This document shows positions 46,747 to 56,269 of a stretch of 64,000 nt of DNA, piece by piece. The notes beneath the pieces are model-generated. The model ran no database searches. It had not been told where the DNA came from and was given only the letters and a program-made list of their open reading frames with translations. The DNA is from Sphingobium sp. HWE2-09 (GTDB lineage Bacteria > Pseudomonadota > Alphaproteobacteria > Sphingomonadales > Sphingomonadaceae): assembly GCF_035989265.1 (NCBI RefSeq), contig NZ_JAYKZX010000003.1:496001-560000 (forward strand), given 5' to 3'. The translations under genes and the position numbers were made by a program. Numbering within the stretch: the first letter of the stretch is position 1; every line of letters begins with the position of its first letter.

Positions 46747-47982
46747 GTGCGGCAGATCATCCGCAATATCGCCATATTCGACGGGACGGGCAGCGCCCCG
46801 CGTCCTGGCGCGGTGGTGGTGGAAGGCGATGTCATCGCCGCCGTGCTGCATGACGCCGACGCCATCGACGCGGTCGATGCCGATGCGGTGATCGATGGTC
46901 AGGGCGGCACGCTGATACCCGGCATGGTCGACTCTCACACCCATCTGACCTGGGGCAGTTCGGTCGAAAAAATCTATCATCAATTCATCCTGCCGCCCGA
47001 AGAATTGAAGGTCGCGGCCTGGCGCAATGCCCGCGTGCTGCTCGACCATGGTTTCACCAGCGTCTATTCGGCCGGCGCGCTGGGCGACCAGATCGAACCG
47101 GAACTGGCTCGCGCGATTGAAGCGGGCGAAACCCCCGGACCGCGCCTCATCCCTTCGACCCTTGAGCGCAGCCCGGAAGGGGAAGAGGGCGTGGAAACCG
47201 GCGACGTGTTCAATGGTCGCGGCCCCGATGCCATGCGCGCCTTCGTCGCCTATTGCGCGGCGGAGGGGGTGAAATCCCTGAAACTGGTCATTTCGGGTGA
47301 GGATGCGCTCAAGCCCGGATCGTCCGGCGACATCCTCTATACCGATGAAGAAATGCTGGCGGCGGGCGAGGCCGCGAAGGAAGCGGGCCTTTGGATCGCG
47401 ACCCATGCCTATTCGCCGCGCGCCGTACAGCTTGCGCTCGAAGCGGGCGCGCGCATCCTCTACCACTGCTCCTTTGCCGATGATGCGACCATCGACGCGA
47501 TGGCAGCGAAGAAGGATGACATCTTCTACGCGCCCGGCCCCGGCGTGTCCGTCGCCGCTCTGGAAGCCTCGCCGCCGCCCCATATCGATATGCGGTCGAT
47601 GAAGGCGAGCGCGGCCGAGCGGCTGGAACTGGAAGAGGCGCTGGTGCCAAAGCTCAAGGCGCGCGGCGTGCGCATCCTGCCCGGCGGTGACTATGGCTTC
47701 CCGTTCAATCCCCATGGTCGCAACGCCCGCGATCTGGAGCATTTCGTCACCTATTATGGCTTCACCCCGGCCGAGGCGCTCAGCGCCGCGACGATGCTGG
47801 GTGGGCAATTGATGGGACAGCGAATTGGACAGGTGAAGCCGGGCTATCTGGCCGACCTGCTGCTGATCGATGGCGACCCGACAAGCGATGTTCGCATCCT
47901 GCAAAATACCAATAATATCAAGATGATCATGCTGGGCGGGCGAATGCACAAATCCCCCGCAGTCCAGCCCGTGACCGCCTGA
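46747..47982 (+). CDS. metal-dependent amidohydrolase
   Basis: A 411-residue enzyme of the imidazolonepropionase/prolidase-like amidohydrolase group, beginning at GTG after GGAGAGACC. The metal motif DSHTHL (His64 and His66) closes the first beta strand; YSAGALGDQIEPELARAIEAGETPGPRL, a mid-chain Lys in VKSLKLVIS (likely carboxylated), ATHAYSPRAV, HCSFADD, and GGDYGFPFN with late metal Asp follow. It hydrolyses a cyclic amide, lactone or ester. It lies 16 bases before the FAD hydroxylase. In the cluster it might open a lactone formed after ring cleavage. That is a guess from context. Confidence 0.88.
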   Translation: MRQIIRNIAIFDGTGSAPRPGAVVVEGDVIAAVLHDADAIDAVDADAVIDGQGGTLIPGMVDSHTHLTWGSSVEKIYHQFILPPEELKVAAWRNARVLLDHGFTSVYSAGALGDQIEPELARAIEAGETPGPRLIPSTLERSPEGEEGVETGDVFNGRGPDAMRAFVAYCAAEGVKSLKLVISGEDALKPGSSGDILYTDEEMLAAGEAAKEAGLWIATHAYSPRAVQLALEAGARILYHCSFADDATIDAMAAKKDDIFYAPGPGVSVAALEASPPPHIDMRSMKASAAERLELEEALVPKLKARGVRILPGGDYGFPFNPHGRNARDLEHFVTYYGFTPAEALSAATMLGGQLMGQRIGQVKPGYLADLLLIDGDPTSDVRILQNTNNIKMIMLGGRMHKSPAVQPVTA

Positions 47983-47998
47983 CCGGAAAGACGCTACC

Positions 47999-49498
47999 AT
48001 GTTCGATGTTGCGATCATCGGCTGCGGGCCGGTAGGGGCCTTTGCGGCCAATCTTCTTGGCAAATCCGGCCTATCCGTCCTGGTGATAGAGCGCGATGCG
48101 CATCCCTATCCGCTGCCCCGCGCGGTGCATCTGGATCATGAGATGATGCGCCTGTTCCAGTCGGCGGGCGTCATCGACCGGGCCTTGCCCGACATGCGCG
48201 ATACCGAAGGGCATCTGCATGTCGGCGCCGACCATGGCGTCATCCGCTACATGGGGACGGTGGGCGGCGCACGGCCGTTCAGTTGGTCGAACGACTATTT
48301 TTTCTATCAGCCCGAACTGGAGGATCACCTCCGCGACGCGCTCAACGATTATCCGAATATAATTGTCCAACTCGGTGTCGCATTCGAAGGGCTGGAACAG
48401 GACGAAAGCGGCGTCACGCTGCGCCTGTCGGGCGGCATGGAGCAGCGCGCGCGCTACGTCATCGCCTGCGACGGGTCGCGCAGCGCCGTGCGCAAGGCAC
48501 TGGACATCCACCTGGACGATCTGGATTTCGAGGAACCCTGGCTGGTAGTCGACGCGCAAGTCGACGGCCCGGTCCGCTTCCCCGATCTGTCGGGCGTGCC
48601 GGATGTAGCCGACCTTCAGAAACTGTCAGTGATGATGTGCGATCCCCAGCGCCCGACGACGATCGTGCCGGGGCGCGGCAATCATCGCCGCTGGGAATTC
48701 ATGCTGCTGCCCGGCGAAGACGATCAGGCGATGATGGCGCCCGATGCGGTCGCGGCGCTCGTCGCGCCCTATCTCTCCGGCGTGCCGCATCGGGTGGAGC
48801 GCGCGGCGACCTATCGCTTCCACGGCCTGATCGCCGAACAGTGGCGGCAGGGCGGCGTCTTCCTGGCGGGCGACGCTGCACATCAGACGCCGCCCTTTTT
48901 CGGGCAAGGCATGTGTCACGGCCTGCGCGACGTCGCCAATCTTGCCTGGAAACTGGAGATGGTGCTCCGGGGCCACGCGCCCGACGCGCTGCTGGACAGC
49001 TATCAGCCCGAACGCGATCCTCATGTCCGTGCGGTCATCACGGCTGCGGTAAGTGCAGGGCGCTATATCTGCATGCTCGACCCCGAAGCGGCCGCACAGC
49101 GCGACGCCCAGATGCGCGAAGCCGCCAAGGGCGAGCGGCAACGCACCGCCGCCGACCTGATCCCCGCCATCGCAACGGGCATCGTCGCGACGGGTACGCC
49201 CGGCGCGGGCGAGCGTTTCATTCAGCCACGCGTCGGCGATCGATTGCTGGACGATGTGACGGGCGGCGGCTGGCGGCTCTTCGCACGCGCGGCTGTCGAT
49301 GGCGGCGATGTCACCGTCATCGACCTTACCAAACTGGACGATCAAGGCGCGATCGCGGCCTGGCTGGCCGATCGCCACGCCGACGCCGTGCTCGTCCGTC
49401 CCGACCATTATGTCTTCGGCACGGGCGAGGCCGCCGCCCTCATCGACCGCCGCGACGCCCTGATCGCGGGCGCTGCGCGTCAGGAGATTGCCGCATGA
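47999..49498 (+). CDS. FAD-dependent aromatic hydroxylase (MhpA/PheA-like)
   Basis: A 499-residue group A flavoprotein monooxygenase. FAD motif GCGPVG at 8-13, YVIACDGSRSAVRKAL (the DG motif binding both FAD and NAD(P)H), and GDAAHQTPPFFGQGMCHGLRDV with Asp292 bind FAD ribityl and pyrophosphate. The C-terminal thioredoxin-like domain is present. It resembles 3-(3-hydroxyphenyl)propionate hydroxylase and would add a hydroxyl group ortho to a phenolic OH, using NAD(P)H and oxygen, to make a catechol-like substrate for the extradiol enzyme encoded at 49920. The next gene overlaps its stop (49495-49498). It is cytoplasmic. The ring it acts on is not known. Confidence 0.93.
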   Translation: MFDVAIIGCGPVGAFAANLLGKSGLSVLVIERDAHPYPLPRAVHLDHEMMRLFQSAGVIDRALPDMRDTEGHLHVGADHGVIRYMGTVGGARPFSWSNDYFFYQPELEDHLRDALNDYPNIIVQLGVAFEGLEQDESGVTLRLSGGMEQRARYVIACDGSRSAVRKALDIHLDDLDFEEPWLVVDAQVDGPVRFPDLSGVPDVADLQKLSVMMCDPQRPTTIVPGRGNHRRWEFMLLPGEDDQAMMAPDAVAALVAPYLSGVPHRVERAATYRFHGLIAEQWRQGGVFLAGDAAHQTPPFFGQGMCHGLRDVANLAWKLEMVLRGHAPDALLDSYQPERDPHVRAVITAAVSAGRYICMLDPEAAAQRDAQMREAAKGERQRTAADLIPAIATGIVATGTPGAGERFIQPRVGDRLLDDVTGGGWRLFARAAVDGGDVTVIDLTKLDDQGAIAAWLADRHADAVLVRPDHYVFGTGEAAALIDRRDALIAGAARQEIAA

Positions 49499-49923
49499 TC
49501 CTGTCTCTGTCTCACGCCCGCACCATCATCGACGCCGCGCTGGACAAGGCCCGCGCCGTCGGCGCTCAGCCGCTGGCCGTCGTCGTGCTGGACGCTGGCG
49601 CGCACCCGGTCGCGACCGTTCGCGAAGATGGCGCCAGCCTGTTCCGGTTCGACATAGCCAAGGCCAAGGCCTCTGGCGCGCTGGGCATGGGGGCGGACAC
49701 GCGCATTCTAGCGGCACGCGCCGCGTCGAACCCGGTGTTTTTTCAAAGCGTGGCGGCCGCGACCGGTCGTCTGGCTTTGTCACCTGGCGGCGTCCTGATC
49801 CGCGATGTGGGAGGGGCGGTGATGGGCGCCGTTGGGATTAGCGGCGATACCGGTGACTGCGACGAAATCTGCGCCATGGCGGGCATCGAGGCGGCCGGCC
49901 TTTCCTGTGGAGACGCGAAATGA
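49495..49923 (+). CDS. GlcG/HbpS-family (DUF336) protein
   Basis: A 142-residue protein of the heme-degrading/GlcG group (PF03928): LSLSHARTIIDAALDKARAVG, LAVVVLDAGAHPVATVRED, LGMGADTRILAARAASNP, SPGGVLIRDVGGAVMGAVGISG, and CAMAGIEAAGL. Members often sit inside aromatic or glycolate degradation operons with unclear tasks, possibly binding a small ligand or heme. It is coupled at both ends by ATGA overlaps: with the hydroxylase stop and with the dioxygenase start at 49920. It has no signal peptide and is cytoplasmic. Confidence 0.9.
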   Translation: MILSLSHARTIIDAALDKARAVGAQPLAVVVLDAGAHPVATVREDGASLFRFDIAKAKASGALGMGADTRILAARAASNPVFFQSVAAATGRLALSPGGVLIRDVGGAVMGAVGISGDTGDCDEICAMAGIEAAGLSCGDAK

Positions 49924-50840
49924 AATTACGCAGCATCGAACTGGCGCTGCCCGGCGCGGCGGAGGCGGCCGCCTTTCTGGTCGACATCTGGGGCATGGCT
50001 TTGGCGGATGTGGTCGGCGACACCCATTATCTGCGCGGATCGGGCAGCTTCCCCTATCTGGTCGCGCTGACGGAATCGCCCGATCCCTATGTCCGTTCGA
50101 CCACCTTCGTGTGCACTGCCGACCGGCTGGAACAACTCAAGCGCAGCGTCACCGACGCGGGCCTGCCCGCCACGCCCGTCACCTCCGACGATCCGGGCGG
50201 TGGCCATGGTATCATCATCGAACTGGCCGAGGGCGAATTGCTGCGCTTTCTGGTCGATGCGGGCGAGGTCGCCCCGATCATGGGGGCCGACCTGCCGGTC
50301 AAGCTGACCCATGTCGTCTTCAACAGCGCCGACGCGGAAGCGACCGGTCATCTGGTCGAAGACGCGCTGGGCTTCCGCGTATCGGACCGGACCAAGGGCA
50401 TGGTCTTCGTGCGATGCAATGATTCGCACCATTCGACCGCTTTTGCGCGCGCGGGCTTCGCCTCCCTCAACCATATCGCTTTCGAGATGGAGGATCTGGA
50501 CGCAGTGATGCGCGGCATCGGTCGCTTGCGCGATCAGGATATGGCCCCTGCCTGGGGACCGGGTCGCCATGGTCCGGGCGCCAACGTCTTCGCCTATTTC
50601 ATCGCCCCGTTCGGTCCAGTCATCGAATTTTCGACCGCCGTCGAAAAGGTGCCCGACGACTATCAGGCGGGCAGCCCCGAAGACTGGACGTGGCCGGAAA
50701 AGCGGATCGACCAGTGGGGCATGTCCGACAAGGATTTCGGCAGCCTGCGGGCGGCCGAGGAGAAGTTTCGCCATCGCCGCGAATGGCAGCCGCAATCGCT
50801 CGCTCAGCCGATGGATGTCCTGACAGAGGAAAATCACTAA
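49920..50840 (+). CDS. VOC-type extradiol ring-cleavage dioxygenase
   Basis: A 306-residue two-module VOC protein. The second module has the complete metal triad of type I extradiol dioxygenases: His131 (LTHVVF), His185 (LNHIAFEM) and Glu236 (PVIEFST). The first module is degenerate, as in the BphC family. It should open a dihydroxylated ring next to the hydroxyl pair with Fe(II) and O2. Coupling to the hydroxylase and to the FAH-type hydrolase (start overlaps its stop at 50840) gives the classical order hydroxylation, cleavage, hydrolysis. The C-terminal tail (about 50 residues, DWTWPEKRIDQWGM) resembles that of dioxygenases of larger bicyclic phenols. Substrate unknown. Confidence 0.9.
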   Translation: MKLRSIELALPGAAEAAAFLVDIWGMALADVVGDTHYLRGSGSFPYLVALTESPDPYVRSTTFVCTADRLEQLKRSVTDAGLPATPVTSDDPGGGHGIIIELAEGELLRFLVDAGEVAPIMGADLPVKLTHVVFNSADAEATGHLVEDALGFRVSDRTKGMVFVRCNDSHHSTAFARAGFASLNHIAFEMEDLDAVMRGIGRLRDQDMAPAWGPGRHGPGANVFAYFIAPFGPVIEFSTAVEKVPDDYQAGSPEDWTWPEKRIDQWGMSDKDFGSLRAAEEKFRHRREWQPQSLAQPMDVLTEENH

Positions 50841-51670
50841 TGCGTTATGTCAGTTTCCGCCGTGCCGACGGCACCCCCAGCTTCGGTCGCCTTGATGGTG
50901 AGACGATCGTCGAACTCGCAACCGACGCCACGCCCAGCCTGAAGGCCGCATTGACTGACGGCAATTTGGCCGCCCTGGCCGATGGTGCATCCTTCGCCTC
51001 AGCAGATGTCGTGCTGCTTCCGGTCATTCCCGATCCCGCCAAGATCCTGTGCGTCGGTTTAAACTATGCCGAGCATGTCAAGGAAACCGGGCGTGAGCAG
51101 AAAGCGCATCCGGCCATCTTCGTGCGCTATGCCGACAGTCTGGTCGCCGACGGCCAGCCGATGGTGAAGCCAGTCGTGACGGAACGCTTCGATTATGAAG
51201 GCGAACTGGCCGTCATCATCGGCAAGCCTGCGCACAAGGTTGCCGCCGCCGATGCATGGAGCCATGTCGCTGGCTATGCCGCCTTCAACGACGGCAGCGC
51301 GCGGGACTGGCAGCGCCACAATATTCAGTTTACGCCCGGTAAAACCTTTCCCGGCACCGGCGGCTTCGGCCCCGCGCTGGTAACGCCAGACGAGATTGCC
51401 GACCTTGGGGCGCTGCGCGTCCAGACTCGCCTGAACGGCGCGGTAGTGCAGGACCAGCCGGTCGGCGACATGATCTGGGATATCCCGACCGTGATCGAAT
51501 ATATCAGCGCCTTCACGCCGCTCGCACCGGGCGATGTGATCGCGACCGGTACGCCAGGTGGCGTCGGCGACAAGCGTAGTCCGCCACTCTACATGCACGC
51601 GGGCGACAAGGTCGAAGTCGACATCGGCATCATCGGCACGCTCACTAACCGCATCATCGACGAACAATAA
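50840..51670 (+). CDS. fumarylacetoacetate-hydrolase-family enzyme
   Basis: A 276-residue FAH-fold enzyme of the short HpcE/FahD type. ILCVGLNYAEHVKETG, HPAIFVRYADSLV, FDYEGELAVIIGK with the metal Glu pair, GYAAFNDGSARDWQ with the catalytic region, FGPALVTPDEIADL, and GDVIATGTPGGVG are all present. It hydrolyses a C-C bond in a beta-diketone or acylpyruvate-type ring-cleavage product, or decarboxylates or isomerises it. It starts in the TAATG overlap at 50840 and is the last of the tightly coupled catabolic run before the receptor gene (38-base gap). It is cytoplasmic. Confidence 0.93.
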   Translation: MRYVSFRRADGTPSFGRLDGETIVELATDATPSLKAALTDGNLAALADGASFASADVVLLPVIPDPAKILCVGLNYAEHVKETGREQKAHPAIFVRYADSLVADGQPMVKPVVTERFDYEGELAVIIGKPAHKVAAADAWSHVAGYAAFNDGSARDWQRHNIQFTPGKTFPGTGGFGPALVTPDEIADLGALRVQTRLNGAVVQDQPVGDMIWDIPTVIEYISAFTPLAPGDVIATGTPGGVGDKRSPPLYMHAGDKVEVDIGIIGTLTNRIIDEQ

Positions 51671-51708
51671 GCCCGAACTACCCAACCATAATAAGGGGAG
51701 GAATAACC

Positions 51709-54006
51709 ATGCGTAATGTCATTTCGATCGCGACGCTCGCCAGTGCCAGCATCATCGCCCTGTCCGCGCCCGCCATGGCGCAGGACGCCGCTGCACCTGT
51801 TTCTTCAGCGCCCGACGCCAATTCGGACATCATCGTCACCGCCCAGCGTAAGGCGGAAAAGGTGACGGAAGTGCCCATTTCGATCACCGTCGCTAACCAG
51901 GCGCAGTTGGAACGGCAACAGGTCAACACCGTCAATGACTTGAACCGCATTGCGCCCAGCCTGGAAATCCAGCAGGCGCCGGGCCAGAATACCGGCGGCG
52001 GTGGCGCCATCCGCGGCATCGGCACGCAGACTTTCTCGGCCGGCGCGGTCGCGTCGGTTGGCGTGGTCGTGGATCAGGTGAGCCAGGGCAACGCCAATAT
52101 CTCCGACCTGTTCGACGTGTCGCGTATCGAAGTGCTCAAAGGCCCACAGGGCACGCTCTTTGGCCTCACCACGTCGGCGGGCGTCATCAACATCACAACC
52201 AACGCGCCCGACCCGACCGGTTTTTCCGCGCGTGTCCGCACCGAATTGTCGGATGCGGGGACGGCAGGTTCGAAATTCGGCAATCAGGTTATCCAGGGCG
52301 TGGTCAACATCCCGCTCGCATCCAACGCCGCGATACGCGTGTCGGGCGTCACCAACTTGCGGCAGGGCGTCAATCGCAACACGCTGACCGGCGACTATAA
52401 TGGCAATGACCGCTATGGCGTGCGCGCGCGCCTGCTATGGGAACCGACCGAGCGTCTGACGGTCAATGCGATCGGCGATTATACCAAGAGCCGGGCCGAA
52501 AATGGCGGCGACTTCTTCACCTTCGTCAAGACCAGCCAACCTGGTTCCGCGCTAGGCGGGGCGATCCAGGATGGCACGGGGATCACGGCACGCCTTGCCA
52601 CTTGTGGCGTGACGCCGGGTGAGGGCAATCGCAACTATTGTTCCAGCAACAGCTTCGTCGGCCGTTCCGAAAATTATGGCGGGTCGCTTCAGTTGGACTA
52701 TGAGGCCGATCCGTTCACGCTGACGTCGGTCACCGCCTATCGCAAGTCGAACGAGACCGGTTTTGGCGCAGCGACCGATGTGTTCCGTGGCGAACCGCTG
52801 GAGTTGCAGGTCGGCAATGGCCGAGTCAATCGCCGCCTCAGCCTGTTCACGCAGGAGTTCCGCGTCTCCTCGCCTGCGGACCAGTTCCTCGAATATACGC
52901 TGGGCGCTTTCTATTCGAATCAGAAGCAGCTGCGCGATCCCGAAACCCTGTCGGTGTCGGTCATACCGTTCCCCGGCCTCGTCATTCCGATCGTGCGCAA
53001 CCCCGGCGCCGATGTCGAGATCAAGGATGAATCGCTCGCCTTTTTCGGCCAGGGTACCTTCCATCTGTCGCCCAGCCTGCGCCTGATCGCTGGCGGCCGC
53101 TACACCACCGATCGTCTGTCGCTCGACTATTACGACTATGCCGTCCCGGCCGATCCGTTCAGCCGGACCGTTTTGGACGTGCAGAAATTCTCGTGGCGTC
53201 TGGGCGCGCAATATTACCTGGACCAACGGACCATGGTCTATGCGACGGCATCGCGCGGCTTCAAGGGCGGGCAGATCGCTACGCCGTCGGCACCGCTCAA
53301 GCCGTTTGTGGTACTGCCGGAAATCCCAATGGCCTATGAAGCAGGCCTCAAGACCACCTTGTTTGGTAGCTGGGTCGCGGACCTCAACCTCTTTTACCAG
53401 AAGATCAAGAATTTCCAGGCGCAGCAGTGCACGGTCGATGGCAATGCCGTTATTTCTTGCGTTCAGAGAAACATCGATGGCGTGAAGTCGCGCGGCGCGG
53501 AGATCAACTTCTTCGGCAAGGTTTTTGACGGCCTGTCGCTGAACACTGGCTTCATCTACGCCAAGGCGACCTATCCCAAGGGCTTTGTCGGCACCGATGG
53601 CACCAATATCGGCAGCACCCAATTGGCCTATGCGCCCAAATATAAGTTCACCCTGTCGGGCGAATATGAAGTGCCGGTGACCAGCCGTTTCAACGCTTTC
53701 CTGGCGGCGGATACGATATGGAAGTCGCGGGTCCGCTACGAAGCTAATTCGATCCCCGAAACCACATTCCGTTCGCACTGGCTGGTAGGTGGCCGGATCG
53801 GGGTTCGGACCGAGGATAATCGCTACAGCATCGCTGTGTTCGGCCGTAACCTGTTCAATGTGCATGAGCCGTCGCTGCTGCAGAGCAACCTGCCTTATAC
53901 GAACACGGTCAGCACGAACCCTCTCGTAACCGAACAGAATATCGGTGCCATTTACGGACCGCAGTCTTTCCGTCAGGTCGGCATCAGCCTCGACGCGAAG
54001 TTCTGA
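51709..54006 (+). CDS. TonB-dependent receptor of the aromatic/glycoside cluster
   Basis: A 765-residue receptor. The signal peptide ends APAMAQD; DIIVTAQRKAEKVTEVPISITV holds the TonB-box-like part. The plug has IRGIGTQTFSAGAVASVGVVVD, SRIEVLKGPQGTLFGLTTSAG and VINITT. The barrel ends in RQVGISLDAKF. There is no STN domain. It has a strong ribosome site (AAGGGGAGGA) and lies between the ring-cleavage genes and the esterase/glycosidase genes on the same strand, so it is the obvious uptake gate for the substrate of this cluster. The type (FyuA/CirA-like with a long N-terminus) is used in sphingomonads for plant-derived aromatics and glycosides. Confidence 0.93.
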   Translation: MRNVISIATLASASIIALSAPAMAQDAAAPVSSAPDANSDIIVTAQRKAEKVTEVPISITVANQAQLERQQVNTVNDLNRIAPSLEIQQAPGQNTGGGGAIRGIGTQTFSAGAVASVGVVVDQVSQGNANISDLFDVSRIEVLKGPQGTLFGLTTSAGVINITTNAPDPTGFSARVRTELSDAGTAGSKFGNQVIQGVVNIPLASNAAIRVSGVTNLRQGVNRNTLTGDYNGNDRYGVRARLLWEPTERLTVNAIGDYTKSRAENGGDFFTFVKTSQPGSALGGAIQDGTGITARLATCGVTPGEGNRNYCSSNSFVGRSENYGGSLQLDYEADPFTLTSVTAYRKSNETGFGAATDVFRGEPLELQVGNGRVNRRLSLFTQEFRVSSPADQFLEYTLGAFYSNQKQLRDPETLSVSVIPFPGLVIPIVRNPGADVEIKDESLAFFGQGTFHLSPSLRLIAGGRYTTDRLSLDYYDYAVPADPFSRTVLDVQKFSWRLGAQYYLDQRTMVYATASRGFKGGQIATPSAPLKPFVVLPEIPMAYEAGLKTTLFGSWVADLNLFYQKIKNFQAQQCTVDGNAVISCVQRNIDGVKSRGAEINFFGKVFDGLSLNTGFIYAKATYPKGFVGTDGTNIGSTQLAYAPKYKFTLSGEYEVPVTSRFNAFLAADTIWKSRVRYEANSIPETTFRSHWLVGGRIGVRTEDNRYSIAVFGRNLFNVHEPSLLQSNLPYTNTVSTNPLVTEQNIGAIYGPQSFRQVGISLDAKF

Positions 54007-54014
54007 ACGGACAG

Positions 54015-54047
54015 GGGCATGGTGGGGCAGTAGGCTTCGCCATGCCC
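54015..54047 (+). terminator. possible hairpin after the receptor gene
   Basis: GGGCATGG (54015-54022) pairs with CCATGCCC (54040-54047) around a 17-base loop, 9 bases after the stop. No T-run follows. It may attenuate or stabilise the message at the junction between the receptor and esterase genes. Confidence 0.35.
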
Positions 54048-54077
54048 GTTCATGACGCGGCACAAGAAAGGGGACGA

Positions 54078-54926
54078 ATGAATCAAATCGCACAGTCGAT
54101 TGCCGCGCTCGGCACGGGACTGGGGCCAGATGTTCTTGCCCAATGCCGCGCCTTGTTCGATGCGGAGCAATCGGCCCTGGCGGCAGAGGTTCCCGTAACT
54201 CGGGCCGATGTCGCCTATGGCCCGGATGTCCGCCATCGCCTTGACCTCTACCAGCCGCAGGGCGATGGCCTCGCGCCCATCCTCGTATTCGTCCATGGCG
54301 GCGGTTTCGTGAAGGGGGACAAGGGCGGCGCGGACGCATGGCCGAACGCCAATGTGGGCCGCATGGCCGCGCAGGCCGACTTCCTGGGCGTCGTGATCAA
54401 TTATCGCCTCGCGCCCGATCATGCATGGCCTACAGGCGCGGAGGATGTCGCGTCGGTCGTTGCATGGCTCAAGGCGGAAGCGGCACGGCATGGCGGCGAT
54501 CCCGACCGGATCGTGTTGATGGGCACATCGGCGGGGGCCGTGCATGTCGCGGCCTATCTCAAGCTGGCGGGGGCAAAGGACATTCGTGCCGCCATCCTGC
54601 TCTCGGGCCTTTACGGCTACACGCCGCTCGATCAGCGCGACACGCTCTATTATGGCGACGCGGCGCTTTATCCTGACCGGATGCCGCTGGAGGCTGTCGC
54701 GTTGACCCCGCTGCCGCTATTCCTCGCCTGCGCCGAATTCGATCCGCCGCGCTTTCAGGCGGAGTTTCTCGGCCTCCTCCAGGACCGGCTTGACCGCCAC
54801 GGCACCATGCCGCGTGCGTGCATCCTGTCGGGCCACAATCATTATTCCATGGCCATGCATCTGGGCACCACCGACCGGCGACTAGCCGACGAAATCTGCA
54901 CCTTCGTGCGCGAAACGACCGCCTGA
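54078..54926 (+). CDS. alpha/beta hydrolase (HSL-like esterase/lipase)
   Basis: A 282-residue cytoplasmic-type esterase starting at the ATG at 54078, with AAAGGGGA before it. It has the HSL-group oxyanion motif HGGGF (73-77), the nucleophile elbow GTSAG with Ser151, and catalytic Asp222 (CAEFDPP) and His (GHNHYS, 253-255). There is no signal peptide. It probably removes an acyl or aryl ester from the imported compound. It lies 71 bases after the receptor and 26 bases before the GH1 gene. Close family relatives are kynurenine formamidase-like and carboxylesterase-type enzymes, so the substrate remains open. Confidence 0.88.
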   Translation: MNQIAQSIAALGTGLGPDVLAQCRALFDAEQSALAAEVPVTRADVAYGPDVRHRLDLYQPQGDGLAPILVFVHGGGFVKGDKGGADAWPNANVGRMAAQADFLGVVINYRLAPDHAWPTGAEDVASVVAWLKAEAARHGGDPDRIVLMGTSAGAVHVAAYLKLAGAKDIRAAILLSGLYGYTPLDQRDTLYYGDAALYPDRMPLEAVALTPLPLFLACAEFDPPRFQAEFLGLLQDRLDRHGTMPRACILSGHNHYSMAMHLGTTDRRLADEICTFVRETTA

Positions 54927-54952
54927 CAATCATAATAGGAGAGACGGAAACC

Positions 54953-56257
54953 ATGCTGGACCGCAGAACCCTTCTGGCCACCGGAGCTGCCGCAATGGCC
55001 GCTCCAGCCCTTGCCGCGCGCAAGAGCGCCGACCCCGCTTTTCCCAAGGGCTTCCTATGGGGTGCCGCCACCGCGCCGCACCAGATCGAAGGCAATAATA
55101 TCGCCAGTGACCTCTGGTTCCTGGAGAACCAGAAGCCCACCGTCTTCGCCCAGCCTTCCGGCGACGCCTGCAACAGTTTCGAACTATGGGAAACCGACCT
55201 CGACCTGGCAAAGACGATGGGCCTCAACGCCTATCGCTTCGGGATCGAATGGGCGCGGATCGAGCCGGAAAAGGGGCTGTTCAGCCAGGCGATGCTCGAT
55301 CATTACAAGGCGATTATCGATGGATGCCGCACGCGCGGCCTGACGCCGATCGTCACCTACAGCCATTTTACCGCGCCGTGCTGGTTCAGCGCGCAGGGGG
55401 GCTGGACGAACCCGGAAAGCGCCGCGCTGTTCGCCCGCTATTGCGACAAGGCGACCCGCGCCTTTGGGCAGGGGATCGATCGCGTCATCACCTTCAACGA
55501 ACCCAACATCCTGCTGTTGCTCAAGCCCATGCTGCCGCAGCAGGTGTGGGATATCCAGAAACTGACGCTGGACACCGCCGCCAAGCGGCTGGGCGTCCCC
55601 AAATTCGTCAGCGCCAATGTCGCGGGTTTCGATGATTTGCCTGCGCTGCAAAAAGGGCTGCTTACCGCACACAAAGCTGGCAAGGCCGCGATCAAGGCCG
55701 TGCGGCCTGACCTTCCGGTCGGCATCTCTCTGGCAATGCTGGACGACCAGGCTGTCGGCAGGGCGTCGATCCGCGATCGGATGCGCGGCGAGCTTTATGG
55801 TGAATGGCTCACTGTAGCGAAGGGCGACGACTTCATCGGCGTGCAGAATTATGAGCGCGCATTGTGGGGCGGCAAGGGCCGTCTGCCCGCGCCAAAGGGG
55901 TCGCCGGTCAATTGGTCCGGCACGGAAGTCTGGGCACCTTCGCTCGGTGGCGCCGTCCGTTATGCCCATGAAGCGACTGGCGTGCCGATCCTGGTGTCCG
56001 AACATGGCGTCGGCACGGAAGACGACGCTGTTCGTGCAAAATTCATTCCCGAAGCCTTGGCTGGTCTGAAAGACGCGATTGACGATGGCGTGCCGGTGCT
56101 GGGCTATTGCCATTGGTCGCTGCTCGACAATTTCGAGTGGATATTCGGCTATAAACCCAAATTCGGGCTGCACAGTGTCGATCCGATTAGCTTCGCGCGC
56201 ACGGCTAAGCCTAGCGCCGCCGTCTATGGTGCCATCGCGCGCCGCAACGCCTTGTAA
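54953..56257 (+). CDS. GH1 beta-glucosidase, exported (Tat-like signal)
   Basis: A 434-residue GH1 enzyme. N-terminus DRRTLLATGAAAMAAPALAA looks like a twin-arginine signal. GFLWGAATAPHQIEG at 33-47 is the GH1 opening motif, FGIEWARIEPEKG follows, TFNEPN holds acid/base Glu183, and the nucleophile segment reads LVSEHG with Glu350, where most of the family has TENG. YCHWSLLDNFEWIFGY near the end binds the sugar. GGAGAG lies before the ATG. It removes beta-linked glucose or a related sugar in the periplasm. It is between two esterase genes and upstream of the GH106 rhamnosidase, fitting stepwise deglycosylation of a rhamnosyl-glucoside. Confidence 0.92.
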   Translation: MLDRRTLLATGAAAMAAPALAARKSADPAFPKGFLWGAATAPHQIEGNNIASDLWFLENQKPTVFAQPSGDACNSFELWETDLDLAKTMGLNAYRFGIEWARIEPEKGLFSQAMLDHYKAIIDGCRTRGLTPIVTYSHFTAPCWFSAQGGWTNPESAALFARYCDKATRAFGQGIDRVITFNEPNILLLLKPMLPQQVWDIQKLTLDTAAKRLGVPKFVSANVAGFDDLPALQKGLLTAHKAGKAAIKAVRPDLPVGISLAMLDDQAVGRASIRDRMRGELYGEWLTVAKGDDFIGVQNYERALWGGKGRLPAPKGSPVNWSGTEVWAPSLGGAVRYAHEATGVPILVSEHGVGTEDDAVRAKFIPEALAGLKDAIDDGVPVLGYCHWSLLDNFEWIFGYKPKFGLHSVDPISFARTAKPSAAVYGAIARRNAL

Positions 56258-56269
56258 GGAGTAGGAGCC